Source: Ulva prolifera (taxonomy: Eukaryota; Chlorophyta; Ulvophyceae; Ulvales; Ulvaceae). Taken from it: a stretch of DNA of 64,000 bases. The stretch is from assembly GCA_023078555.1 (NCBI GenBank), contig CM041197.1:7596842-7660841 (forward strand), in the 5' to 3' direction. How positions within the stretch are numbered: the first letter of the stretch is position 1; every line of letters starts with the position of its first letter. The position numbers and the translations under genes were made by a program. This document shows, piece by piece, positions 24,112-35,200 of the stretch. The notes beneath the pieces were generated by a model. The model saw only the letters and a program-made list of their open reading frames with translations. It did no database searches and was not told the DNA's origin.

Positions 24112-24400
24112 CCGGGCTCATGCATTGCTCGCATACAGAATGGTTGGTGAGGCACCGACCATTCCACGAAGGTGCTGACTGGGCACACGGGCGCTGCCAT
24201 GGAAGGGGCACATGCATTGCTCGCATACAGAATGGTTGGTGAGGCACCGACCATTCCACGAAGGTGCTGACTGGCGCTGCCATGGAAGGGGCACATGCAT
24301 TGCTCGCATACAGAATGGTTGGTGAGGCACCGACCATTCCACGAAGGTGCTGACTGGGCACACAGGCGCTGCCATGGAAGGTGCCACACCGACCATTAGC
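24112..24400. repeat. Palindrome array C: three units
   Basis: Three units, palindromes near 24140, 24230 and 24316, period about 85-90 bp. Each has GAATGGTTGGTGAGGCACCGACCATTC (shown in two halves: left arm GAATGGTTGGTG, right arm CACCGACCATTC), preceded by GCATTGCTCGCATACA and followed by CACGAAGGTGCTGACTGGGC and a CCATGG-containing spacer. The flanks are the reverse complement of those in array B. It sits about 275 bp upstream of the right-side minus-strand gene start at 23837. Confidence 0.9.
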
Positions 24401-24699
24401 AGGCCAGATCCAAATTACGAATGAGGTCCATATCTTACCCAGACAATCCAGCGTTGCACCAGACCAGCCTATAAGGCGAATCCTCGACGCATATGTGCGT
24501 CGCATTTAAATCCTGCTGTGCTCACTCCTTTCCAACATAATGTGTCAACACATTTCCAAGCTCGGTCTGCCGGACCTGCATGTGCGCTGTAGCTTTCGCA
24601 ACAGCTTGCAATGGCTTTCCAGTGTTCTTCATCTGCGGAGACTGCTTGGCCTGGTCTCGCGCTATGGAAGAGCACACGCGTACGTTCCGGTCAGCGCTG

Positions 24700-24888
24700 T
24701 TGCCCAGGATGCCATAGGACATTCCGCGGCAACCAAGGAAGCCATAGGACATTCCGCGGCCACCGAGGAAGCCATAGGACATTCCGCCACCATCGTTCCT
24801 TGTGAAGCATACGCACGCGGGCGGAAGGTCAAGAGCCTCGTAGGAACGTTCCTCTGTCAGCGGAACGCCTTCGGTTCCGCCCCGGAAT
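24700..24888. promoter_or_regulatory. Right subterminal region of the CACTA element
   Basis: It contains three tandem 30-bp units (about 24704-24790, core ATAGGACATTCCGC) and further TTCCG/CGGAA words (GGAACGTTCC, AGCGGAACG, GGTTCCGC) up to the terminal repeat. It mirrors the left subterminal region in motif content, as expected for binding sites of the element's own proteins. The role is inferred. Confidence 0.65.
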
Positions 24889-24906
24889 GTCACCATTCTC
24901 CTAGTG
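24889..24906 (-). repeat. Right terminal inverted repeat of the CACTA element
   Basis: GTCACCATTCTCCTAGTG is the exact reverse complement of 7177-7194. Confidence 0.93.
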
Positions 24907-24909
24907 CGT
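24907..24909. repeat. Right target-site duplication (CGT) of the CACTA element
   Basis: CGT directly follows the right terminal repeat and equals 7174-7176. Confidence 0.85.
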
Positions 24910-25529
24910 GCTTTCATTGCTGTCATTCAGCGTCTTCTGTGGCAACAGTTTCGTACTCTGCAGAGGGCCAGAGTCATGAGGCTCGTGGATGAGCTAAGCA
25001 ATGAGCTACCGCGGAGAGCGTGCCCCGAGGACGATAAACGCTGCCTGCGGTTTGTGCTGCCACACATAGCCGAGCACTTTGATACGCGGCTGGTACGCAC
25101 TCTCCTGATCGTGGTAAATTACCCATCAAAGACCGCACCGTTCGTCTGTCCCTCTGTGAATGCTCAGCCAAGAAACTCAACTTCTCTGATCGCCCACACC
25201 TAGCGCTGGCCATGTGCATGCAGGCTTCGGCAGGCGCCGGCCACGCTGCTGCAAATGTACGCTCTGAGGCTGTGGAAGGCGACGAACGTTTGCTCAGGTT
25301 GGAGGTGCGCTCTGCTCCTAGTTCTGCCACTGCCCTGCCATGCGCATACCATTCCGAATCCATTCCGAATGAGTCAATGATTCATCTGCCAGACACTTTC
25401 AGGCAATCGCAGGTCGACATCACCGCCGAGGAATACGGCGATGTGTGCAGTGTACAGTGGGAATGCATACACAATGTCTGCAAGCAGCTGATGCACTGTC
25501 AAATGATGCACCGCCACAATGTCTAAGTC

Positions 25530-26230
25530 GCTGCCTTACAACTTTGGCAACTCTCTGCAGGAATCTTGGCAGGCTGCACTACACACCGTCATAAACTAGT
25601 GTAGAAGCTGCGTGCCTTCGTTTGTCAGTAAAGCTGCCGCAGATTTGTTGCGGAACTGTTGTTCCTTCGCATTTGTGTGGTACCAAATGCGTGATTAATT
25701 CTGATGTCATCGGCATGTGAATCGTACCTCTGTTATGTTGTGATGATGTCTGAAGGGCTGTATGAGCCCGGCACTGCAGTGCACCCCTAGCCACAAGGAC
25801 CCGAAGCCACAGTGACTGATGCTGTATAAAGCCTGTGTATGGCCATGGCCCTGTGAATGCTGCATCGGCACGTTCCACAGCATTGCTGCACAGCTTTATC
25901 TGGCGCACACGACATAAGATCATGTGTGCAATGTGCCAGCCCGCAGACTGCACAGGTTGTTGCTGCATCTAAATATTCAGCTGCAGCAAGCGCTTGGAAC
26001 AGAATCCCCGCGGCGCCATCGGCTCCAAGGTGTTATTTTACCTGCACATTGTTTCTGTTTTTCTCCAGTATTGAAAGCATCACTTACAGTGTCCACCGGT
26101 CATTATCACATATCAATCATCTCTGATGATCAGCAATTGTCACCGGCAAAGTAACAGACACTCCATAGTACGCGCAGCGCCATCCACTTTCCATAGCTTG
26201 CGTTTCACTCCCTGAGGTCAAGGTCGTGCA
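25530..26230. other. Presumed intron or intergenic stretch
   Basis: Between the last upstream exon-like frame and the kinase glycine-loop exon. AT-richer than the surrounding exons, with no domain or repeat recognised. Confidence 0.35.
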
Positions 26231-28571
26231 GCAGTGCAGTACCAGAAACCGCGGACGTCGATGTCAAATCACCACCACCGTGCATGCGCAGAACTGTCCA
26301 AGGCTGTCAACAGCTTGGGTAGAGGCGGTCCACATTCCATGCGGGCCTCTGCAGTGGACCTTGATCGACAGAAATCATGCATGCAGGATATGACCCTGCA
26401 GCCTGGGGCGAGGGTCATCGCAGAGGCCAAGGCGTCCGCCGGTGGAGGCACGGGGGTCGTGGTGTATGCGGCCACCGTCCTGCAGAAGTGGCGCTGGCAC
26501 AGCAGCCGCAGGATCTCTCAGTGCTGGCAGCATCAACACCGAGGCGATGCGCTGGTATGCATGCATGCGCGAGATGCGCATCTCGCGCTGTGTGTGTGCA
26601 CGTGCTCCACGGCACCCATGGCGGCCACCTCCATTGTTTCGTCACCATCTGTTCCGGCCATTCATCTCCCCCGCCGCCGGCATGAGGCGCCACATGCGAG
26701 GACCGCTCCTGCAATGCTCATCTTCCACTGTTCACTGGAGAACACCTTGACACAATCACGGCATACCAGGGTGATGGGTGGCCAGGTCTTCAAGTTGTTG
26801 GTTTGCAACTCCAGTGTGCCGTTGCCCGGCTGGCCTTGCCACATGAGCAGACACGTGCGCTCACGGCATGTTGCCTGCAGAAAGTGGTTGTGAAGAAGTA
26901 CCCACTAGGTGGTGCATCAAGTCGTGATATCCTCCAGCGGGTGCACACCGAGACCTTCAGCCTGGCGCACATGCTGCACGAGTCCCAGAGCCTCGATCGG
27001 GACAGCGAACCGATCATCCCAATACCAGTTTCCAAGGACCGTGTGCGAGAACACGGACCGACGGACGCAAACTGCCACACGGTCCGCTTCCTTGGCCTCG
27101 ACACCGGGGTCAAGTATGGCTACCAAGCTCCCGAGCTCGAGAAAGCACTGTTGACGCATGCAACCATAGATGATCAGCTCCTCCAGGTGTGTTGCCGGGC
27201 TTAGTCGTGTGTTGACACTGGTCGATCATGCTGCCGATGCGGGGACCGATTGCAAGATTTTTTTTATCAAAATGGCATAGCTGTGAGCATAGCTGTGAGC
27301 ATGCCAGTGCCTGGCATGTGCATGTCACGGGGAGCTATGTTTCAGTGCTGTGGGGGATTTTCATCTCTCCTGAATGCAAATGAGCTGCGATCATTCATCT
27401 GCTTTGGAAATCGCAAGCGAGCCATGGTCTGCGATGTGTGCTCTTGATGCATGGCTGTACAGCCGTCGTGACATGTCAGCTGGCCACGGCGATACGGCCG
27501 TTCGGCAATCAGCAACTGGGACAGTGTGCATATCGCCATCCGATGTATGGCAGTTGGCATACCCCATATGTTTCTGGCTGCATCATTCCGGGGGTGCCTG
27601 CTGCAGGACGTCCAGTTCATCTGGCTGTTCATGCAGCACCTGCCACATGGCAACCTTTATCAGCTCATGGTCTTAGTCGGCCAGTTTGAAGCAGGCCAGA
27701 AGCAGGTGAATCCCGAAGAGATTCCACAATCGGCGCCACACGGGGGCTCGCACACACATGTCGAAAAGCAGGCAGAAATGGAGGTCAGATCCATCTCGGG
27801 GGCTGTCACGGCTAGCTTTGACCAAGACTCGCTTGCAGCACGCCTCAGCGCGTTGTCGCTGTCCCTTTCTGCCGCAGAAGATCCACTCGGGCAGCGCTTG
27901 CTGGTGAATCTCTCACAGGTACCCCTCCGCCGCTAGTTCAATGCGAGTCCTGCCCCGCCAGTATCCACTTCCATGCACTGTTCTTACCTGCACCCTCCTT
28001 GAGGTTTCGGCTGCTTCATACACACACAGGACAACACAGGCAGATCAGTGTGCGGGTATCACTGCAGCGTCTGTGCACGTGGTTCTGGTCTGGCGCCGGC
28101 TGAGTCCGCCTGCAGCAGGGCACGTGTTTCCTATCCACACATGTGTACCGCCGCCCCACTGACCAATGTATGGGCCGGTCCACCCCTGTTCCGAAATGCG
28201 AGCTGCATCACTGTCCACACGCCCATGCGACCTCAGCACCATGCACTGCGCTGAATGATCATCCGAGCTCCTCCCAGCTCCGACGGGGCCTGTCTGCCGA
28301 GACGTGCGCACAGTGCTCTTGTGGGGATGCCTGTGGCAGATTCCAGGAGCGGCACTGCTCTGCTGTGCGATCCACACTGCTCTGCAGCTGTTGTAATTAC
28401 TCTCTGAAGCCCTGAGTTCACATCGGTGTCAGTTCCAAGGTCACACCTGCCTGCCGTGGCGCCACGTACCTGGTGCTGGTCTGAGCGCCTATGCATGCTG
28501 CGCCCGCATGCTGTCACCGCATGCTGTGCCTATGCATGCTGTGATCGCATGCTGTGACCGCACGACCACGC

Positions 28572-28612
28572 TCCAGATTGCTCTAGATTGCTCTAGATTG
28601 CTCTCGCTCTCT
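28572..28612. repeat. Short tandem repeat, ~13-14 bp unit
   Basis: The unit GCTCTAGATT is repeated three times in tandem within a presumed intron. It follows several GCATGCTGTGAYCGCATGC words. Confidence 0.75.
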
Positions 28613-29554
28613 CCTGTCACTCAAGCGCACATGGATTCACATGCATGCTGGTCATCGATGATCTATCCACGTGACACATGTCTCTGTACGCGCCGTTGCG
28701 AAGAATGCACTGCTGTTGATCGTTGCCAGTGATCGTTGCCGCAACGGGACGCCTGCGCTGCTGTGTGCACGAGCATCACCATCTGCCCTCTAGATCTGGG
28801 CAGCCCCCGCACGCATGATGTATGTGTCCCCCGTGATGCTGTTGCTGGAGTGTGCATTTAGTCTGTGCTGTGGCTCCCGGCTAGGCCGCACACCGGCGCC
28901 CGCCTGTTGCTGCAGGGCCGGAGTCCTCAAATCAATCTGAGCGAGATCCTGTATTGCATCAAGGAATGCGAGGCAACCTCTATACGCATGCCGAACCCCG
29001 CTATGCATGCATTTCGGCTGAGCTGGCGGCGAAGACTGGCCATGATGCGTGACATCATCTTTGCCCTTGCCCAGTGCCATGAAGGGCGGCTTGTGCTGGC
29101 GGAGGATCCAGGTGTGTCAAACTTCCTGCCTGTACAGCGCAAAGAGATGTGTTTGTGTGCGCGCAAATGGAAGACGTCATGTCAACGCATGATGTCTTCT
29201 GCAAGTCTGTCCTACCTGGCCGCACTGTCATGCATGTGGCATTAGGCCGTTCTCATGTCTAGACACCCCCCCCCTTCAGATGTCCCATTGCGCACGCCCT
29301 GTGCAGCATCTGGTGGCAGCGCTGGTGTGAATGCTCTGACAAAGAAGCATGCGTTCTGCCTGCACGACGTGCGCCTGAACAATATCATGCTGGATGCTTC
29401 ACTACAGTCGGTCGTCCTCATCGACTCTGCCAACGGCTGCATCAAAGGCCCAAGCGGTGAATGCAGCGAGGACGGCCGGGAGCGTACAATGGTGCGACAC
29501 TGCCCCACTGCCGAGTGCAGCCTCCCTGTGCCACGTGCATTCTGCATCCGCATA

Positions 29555-29570
29555 CCCCCCCCCCCCCCCC
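29555..29570. repeat. Poly-C tract
   Basis: A run of 16 C in the presumed intron after the catalytic-loop exon of the + strand kinase-like gene. Confidence 0.85.
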
Positions 29571-31687
29571 TCCCCATACACTCCTCTAGATACAGAAGTC
29601 GCATCGTAGAGATACCGCCCAGCGCACCCCAACCCCTGCCGGCGTATGTGGATGCATCATGTGGCTCGACTGCTGTAGCTCTAGCCAGCTCCTGTTCAGT
29701 CCACCAATGCGTGCCTGCACGGGAGCACTTGCAGCCGTGCGTGATCACCTTGACCACCTCATTAGGAGTCACTGTGAGCTGGTGCTTCTCCCTGAGGATC
29801 GGTGCCATGTGAGTGGCTGTCTTGGCCAGCAGTAGAGGCATCCCATACCTGGCAAAGCCACCAGGAGATGTGGCGGTGTGCATGCTCCGCCGTATGTTTA
29901 GATACACCTTTATGTACTGACTCACGGCGCCGGATGATGCCCAATACGTGCTGCTGCATGGGCTGTATAGCAGTGGCATGTGCTGTGCAGCTGTCGGAGT
30001 CGCGCACGTGCTTGAACGCTTTGTACGAAGACTCCATCTTTGGCGCCCCGGAGCTCAAGCAAATCCGAGACGGCAGTGCCTGCCAGGCAGCAGCTGCAGG
30101 TACTGCATCTCCTTGCATTTGACCGATGTCCCTGCTCCTCTGACCTGTGTGACAGCTGGGCACCTACTACAATGGCAGTCGCTGGCCTCAGAGATCCCAG
30201 TCCCGGAATTGCACACACGCACTTGTGTCGACCAACATGGCTCCTGGCTCCACCTCAGCAGCTGCAAATCCCATCAGCAGTGCATGCTGTTTGGATCATT
30301 CTGAGGCAACAAAGCCCTTGCTGCGCAGGCACACAGGCGTCAGTCCGTGTTTATCAAAATGACAGAGGCATGCCACAAGGTCCGGGTTCCAGCAACGGAG
30401 CAGCCCGGGCGGAGCCACGCCTGCAAACACATCCAGCCTGCAGCTCGCGCGTCTTGCTTGACGCCCCCGTTGTGGCACAAGGCGGTCATGCATCAGCGCG
30501 CGGGGACAGCCGGACGTGTCCGCCGCCCGCTCCAGATCCGCACGAGTTTGACAGGCACGCCAAGATGGACGTGGATGTGTGGCCTGGTGTTCCACGAACT
30601 CGTGACGTTGAACCTGCTGGTACCGCCTGCTTACCGTGCCACCGCAGCTCAGGACCGAGCGGCGTGGTCGCATTACGCTCGTGGAGCCGGCAGCCCCATG
30701 CATGGCCAACCCGTGGAGTGTTTGAGAGAGGAGCTGAATAAAGAGTGGAAAGATGTGACAACTCAGGAATGGACGGTGAAGCCTCCTCTGTTCAAGATGG
30801 ATCCGTGCTCTTGCAGTACTCCGGGTTGTCAGGGCTGTCAAGGCGAGGTCGACAGGTGCGTGATCGCTGTGACCCCCGCCAGTATTTTGGTTTTTCATGG
30901 GCAACCGCCCTTTGTCACATACGGTATGAACGCTGCCAATGCTCGCCATTCCCCGTATCCTGCAGCTGGCATCGCATCAGCCAAACATGTCACATACGCC
31001 AATAGTCGGTGCATACTGTCGTCCTGTAGCGTGACCGCTTTGCTCCTTCAGGTGGAGCTGGCAAATTCTTTGTCTGCGGTGCTGATGCCGCTGGCAGCAG
31101 AGCCGTTGGCACGTCGATCTCTGCAGGTCTTGCACCATGCTTGTGTCTGTGAAGCGTTATGTAGGTCATCTCCTGATCCAGATATCGCTTTCTGCGAGCA
31201 CGACATCATCCTCACAAAGTCAAGGTCTCTGAATGTTGGCCTGGCACATGTTTTGCGCACATCTTGTTTAACAGCTCTTGTACACGTGGGGACCGAATGC
31301 AGGTTGACAGGCTTGTTCAAGGGTATGCTCAGGCGCCTGAATGAGGTGGTCTTCGAGCACATGCTGGTGGCAGCAGACCAGAGGTCCTCCGCTGTTGAGG
31401 TGTGGAAAGAGATGAAAAGTATATGTGACGACATGCTCAATGGTGACCTGCGTCAGCTGCTGTGATGCTGTTTAGAGAGGTACTGCACAGGGAGGTCAAA
31501 CATGAATTGCTTATGCCAATCAGCAGTCTCTTGGATGCCTTCTCATGACGCTGGCAAGGCATGTCAAGGTGTGCCATGGTGCACTCGCATGAGTTTTGCG
31601 GGACTTCTTGATGCTGGACCCGAGGACCCTGTCTCGCCCAGCTGTAGTGGCTTCACTGACGACATGTGTGGACCCGTGTGGACGTGA

Positions 31688-31742
31688 TTAAAGGGTGCAC
31701 GTGATTCAAGGGTGCATGTGATTCAAGGGTGCATGTGACGCT
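31688..31742. repeat. Tandem repeat of ~17-18 bp, three copies
   Basis: The core AAGGGTGCAYGTGATTC is repeated three times with small differences, about 220 bp downstream of the kinase-like stop codon. Confidence 0.75.
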
Positions 31743-32278
31743 GGCATGCAATGCTTGGATTGTGTTCATTTGGGTCCATCCGCTCATCAGAATCTCATGG
31801 AAAAGTGCATATTCATTCGAGTGTCACTCCGATCTGGGGTTGGTCGCAGCATAATATGACTGCTCTCAAGCGTGCGCAGATGTTGGCGCCATGGACCAGG
31901 TCAAACAAAACGATCAGGCCGACAGCATCCATGATTACCATCGCGATATACATTGACAAGAGTCATAGTCACCTTGAACGCTGACCAAGTCGGCAGACAC
32001 GCCGCAGAAGCTCGACCAGACACGCCCCAGAGCAGCAGAAACCCTCGGTGAATTGAGCTTGTGCATCACAGTGCGTACCTGCCAGGAACCCTTTGCCAGC
32101 CCGTGTGCATGAAGGCTCGCACCCCGCCGGAGAGTTCGATGAGTGTCACCTCCCTGCAGATCACGTAACACCTGCATCTGTTACATCTGGAGCTCCGGCC
32201 GCGGGCGGCCGGATCATACACGACCACAACAAAACTACAGTGCCGGCCACCTCACGTGGCAGCGTTGCTGCGGCGCGG

Positions 32279-35200
32279 TCAGGTATCGGGTGCAAGACAC
32301 CGGCACAGCCGCGCGGCCAGCGCCCGCTGCCGCACCGGCCTCGCTGCTTTCACCTGCACATAGCCCGCGGACGAGCTGAGGGTCGATGGCTCGCTGGGCT
32401 CGGCGAGGGGGGTTGCAGCTGCCGAGCGGGAGATGTGCGGGGCCGGGGGGGCCTCAGTCGACACGGTGGTCCGCGGTGTCCGCCGCGGCCCGGCAAGGGA
32501 CTCCCTGAGACGGCGACAAACGTCCGCGGCCGTCGGCCGCTTCAGCGGGTCCGACCTGATGCAGTCATGCACGAGGCCCGCGAACGGAGGCGGGCAGGCG
32601 TCGGTGCATGAGGGGCGGTACCACTGCATGTCCACCGCCAGAGAGACCCTGCACAGTCGTGTGTATGCTGCAGCAGTCTAACCTTCCTGTGCTGGTAGTC
32701 GCAGCGACAACAGTACATCGGCTCTGAATTTGCGAGGTGGCTCTGCCGGACGCGTGCATGCACACACTAGTGGCGCTCGTGGCACCATCTGGCTGCGGAA
32801 CAGCTGAACCGATGATGTGATGCACAGCGTCATGCATGCGATTGCGAGCCACCCACCCCGCGGGCGCTGAGCAGCTCACTTCTGGTGTACGAGCCACAAA
32901 ACACACCAGCACTGGCATAGACACAACAGGCAAGCCAAACCCCCGGCCGCGCAGAAGGGGGCAGGGGCGCACTTGCGGCGCCGCCGCTCGCCGTCCCACG
33001 CGCTGAACCACAGGATGCCGTAGTAGATCTCCCAGAGGACGAGGCCGAGGGAGTAGACCTCGGTGGCGGGCGTGATCTCGACGCGCTGCAGCGCCTCGAG
33101 CGGGAGGTAGGCCTCCGTGCCCTGCGACGGCTCCGCGCCAGCCTGGCCCGGCGCGAGATGCACCGACAGCCCAAAGTCGCACAGCTTCGCCCGGAAGCGC
33201 CTCTCGTCCTGCACACCAGCCAGCTGCTCAAGGAACACGCGCGCCGCTGTAGTATCGCTGTTGCGACTGGTGTGGATGAGCAGCCACGGGGTGATGGCTT
33301 GTGCCACAGGCAGACAGTCTCAGGTTGATGCCCGGGACCGGGGTAGTTACTATGTGGTAGGCGCCCGCGACTAGGCATGAAAGCTGCTGTTTGGGGCTGC
33401 AATCTAAAAGATGCTGCTGACGACGGCGGTATGCATGGGTGGATGTATTGGGACGTCCTGGTCAAAAGCTGCCATGTTCAAGAGAGGGGGGTGGGGAGGT
33501 ACTGAGGGTGTGGTGACGAGGAGGACGTTGTGGGGCTTGACGTCGCCGTGGAGGACGCCGTTGCGGTGCATGAAGCTGATGGCCTCCGCGATGTCCAGGG
33601 CCGTCAGCAGCACGCAGCGCAGCATGTCGATGGAGCCACCGCAGCGCGCCCGCGTCACGGCGTCCGCGAGCGTCCGGGTCTTCGCACCCGGCTTCGCTAG
33701 GTGATCCTTCAGTGACCCTGGACGCCATCGAATGCTATTCTGTTGTGCACAAGAGCACAGGCTGCGTGCACGGCCTCGTCTGGCTCGCCTCACATTGTCC
33801 TAGCCGTGAACCTACGGAGGGTTCTGTATGTGCCATATGCATGCCGCTTCCTAAGGACAAACAAGAGGTTACTAGCAGCAAATCGTGAACAGTCACAGAA
33901 TTCGTTTTAGAATGAGATGTTTAAGTGCGGCCCAAGCGGCAACCTCATCGTACGCAGGTGTGGAGCACGGGCAAGGAAGCGCCGCACCGAGGTCGCAGTG
34001 CTCCATCGCGATGCACATCTGCAGCTTGACGCCCCACGGCCCGAGCTCCGCGACGCCGCTCGACATCTGCGACGCGCTCCGCAGGCCCCACTTGCCGCTC
34101 CGCCGCCGCCCGCCGTGGCTCCGCATCGTCTGCATGATGCTCGCCGTGCCGTCCTCGCCGCCGTCCTCCGGCCCACCCTCGACATGCAGCGCGAGGTCGT
34201 GGGCCGCCATCTCGAGCAGCGCCCCGGAGTCGGGGTCGAGGCACCGCACGTACGCCCAGTACATGGCGACGACGTTCTCGTGCTCGAGGAAGCGCTGGAG
34301 GGAGGGCTCGCCGAGGCGGAGGCAGTCGCGGAAGGCCCGCGTGGCGCCCGGGTGGTATTGCAGGGACGCGGCCGTCTTGAGTGCAAACACGGGAGGCATG
34401 CCCCGCCCGAGGCCGCTGTGCCTGCCCTGCATGCGTAGGTGCGACTTGTGGTTTGGCTCATGCATGTGGTCGGCCTTGCCAGAATGAAAGCGGCTGCTGT
34501 AGCGGAGCACATTCTGACACTGAAACCAAGCTTGCAGTTGGACATGGCCATCACACAGACGATTCACAACGGCTGGACTCCTCGGGAAAGCAATGCTACA
34601 TAGAGTCTGTGTGGCACGGGTTTGAGAGTAGCTCTTCTTCGGAGGCAGTGTGTTGATCTCACAAAGGGTGTGGTGAAGACATTCATTCATCGGCAGATGC
34701 ATCATGTGATGCCAGCCGCACTCCTGGACTCCGAGCGGTCCCGCACTTCTGACATCCCCTCAAAGAAGCCAAAACAAGCACACAATGCTACGCCAACTGA
34801 GTGGCGCAGCATTCGGATGCTAGCAATGTCGCTGTGTGTCTGCTGCTGCCTCGCGACTGGATGGGGACGGTACCGAATGGCCGAAAAGTCCACGGCTGTG
34901 GCCACCGCCACATCTAAGACAGCCGTCAGATTTGCATCCCAGCACAAAACGACGCTGCACACTGAGAGTTCGCCCACGTATGTCAAATCGGAAGAGTCCG
35001 GCTGCTCACAGCAGCCCGACCTCGACTGAATCGTCTACGAAGTTGCACCACATCGTGGCGGTGCACCGCACCATGCATCGTATCCATGCATGTGGCGCAT
35101 TCACAATGCGCTAACAGACAGTGTCACCTCACCTGCGGCACACACAAGGACCCCGCAGTTGCCGCACACCTTCTCCGTGAGCCTGCAGAGGTGCACGACG

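Larger units (their letters stand above)
7177..24906. mobile_element. Complete CACTA (EnSpm) DNA transposon, 17.7 kb
   Basis: The ends are perfect 18-bp inverted repeats, CACTAGGAGAATGGTGAC at 7177-7194 and its reverse complement at 24889-24906, flanked by a 3-bp CGT duplication. CACTA at the very end and a 3-bp duplication define the superfamily. Inside are a tnp2-type transposase (11571-15948), a Ulp1-like protease (16347-19214), left-side minus-strand coding sequence (8.7-11.1 kb) and a right-side minus-strand gene (19851-23837). Three palindrome arrays and GC-rich subterminal zones rich in TTCCG/CGGAA also occur. Perfect ends, an intact target duplication and open transposase and protease frames suggest recent insertion and possible autonomy. 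It is long for the superfamily and carries more genes than the usual transposase plus accessory protein. Confidence 0.93.
24963..31465 (+). pseudogene. Divergent protein kinase gene, C-lobe frame-shifted
   Basis: Kinase motifs occur in order in successive exons: a glycine-rich loop GGGTGVVVYAATV (~26440), beta-3 Lys in KVVVKKYPLGG (~26880), a hinge-like FIWLFMQHLPHGNLYQL (~27620), helix E (~29030), catalytic loop LHDVRLNNIML (~29365), VVLIDSANG in place of DFG (~29415), FGAPEL (~30045), the helix-F block MCGLVFHELVTL (~30580), and a helical C-terminus ending at the stop at 31465. The loop Asp and Asn remain, the loop Lys is Arg, and DFG is DSA. Upstream exons (24963-25112, 25229-25520) carry helical sequence without a known domain. 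Compared with the paralogous fragment at 51.65 kb, two bases are missing near 30570-30575, which shifts the frame. I therefore call it a pseudogene. A sequencing error or an alternative splice could rescue it. Confidence 0.5.

Noticed and set aside
33907..34554. Arg/Ser/Ala-rich frames on both strands
   Set aside because: They are shadows of the GC-rich domain 2 exon of the tandem kinase.
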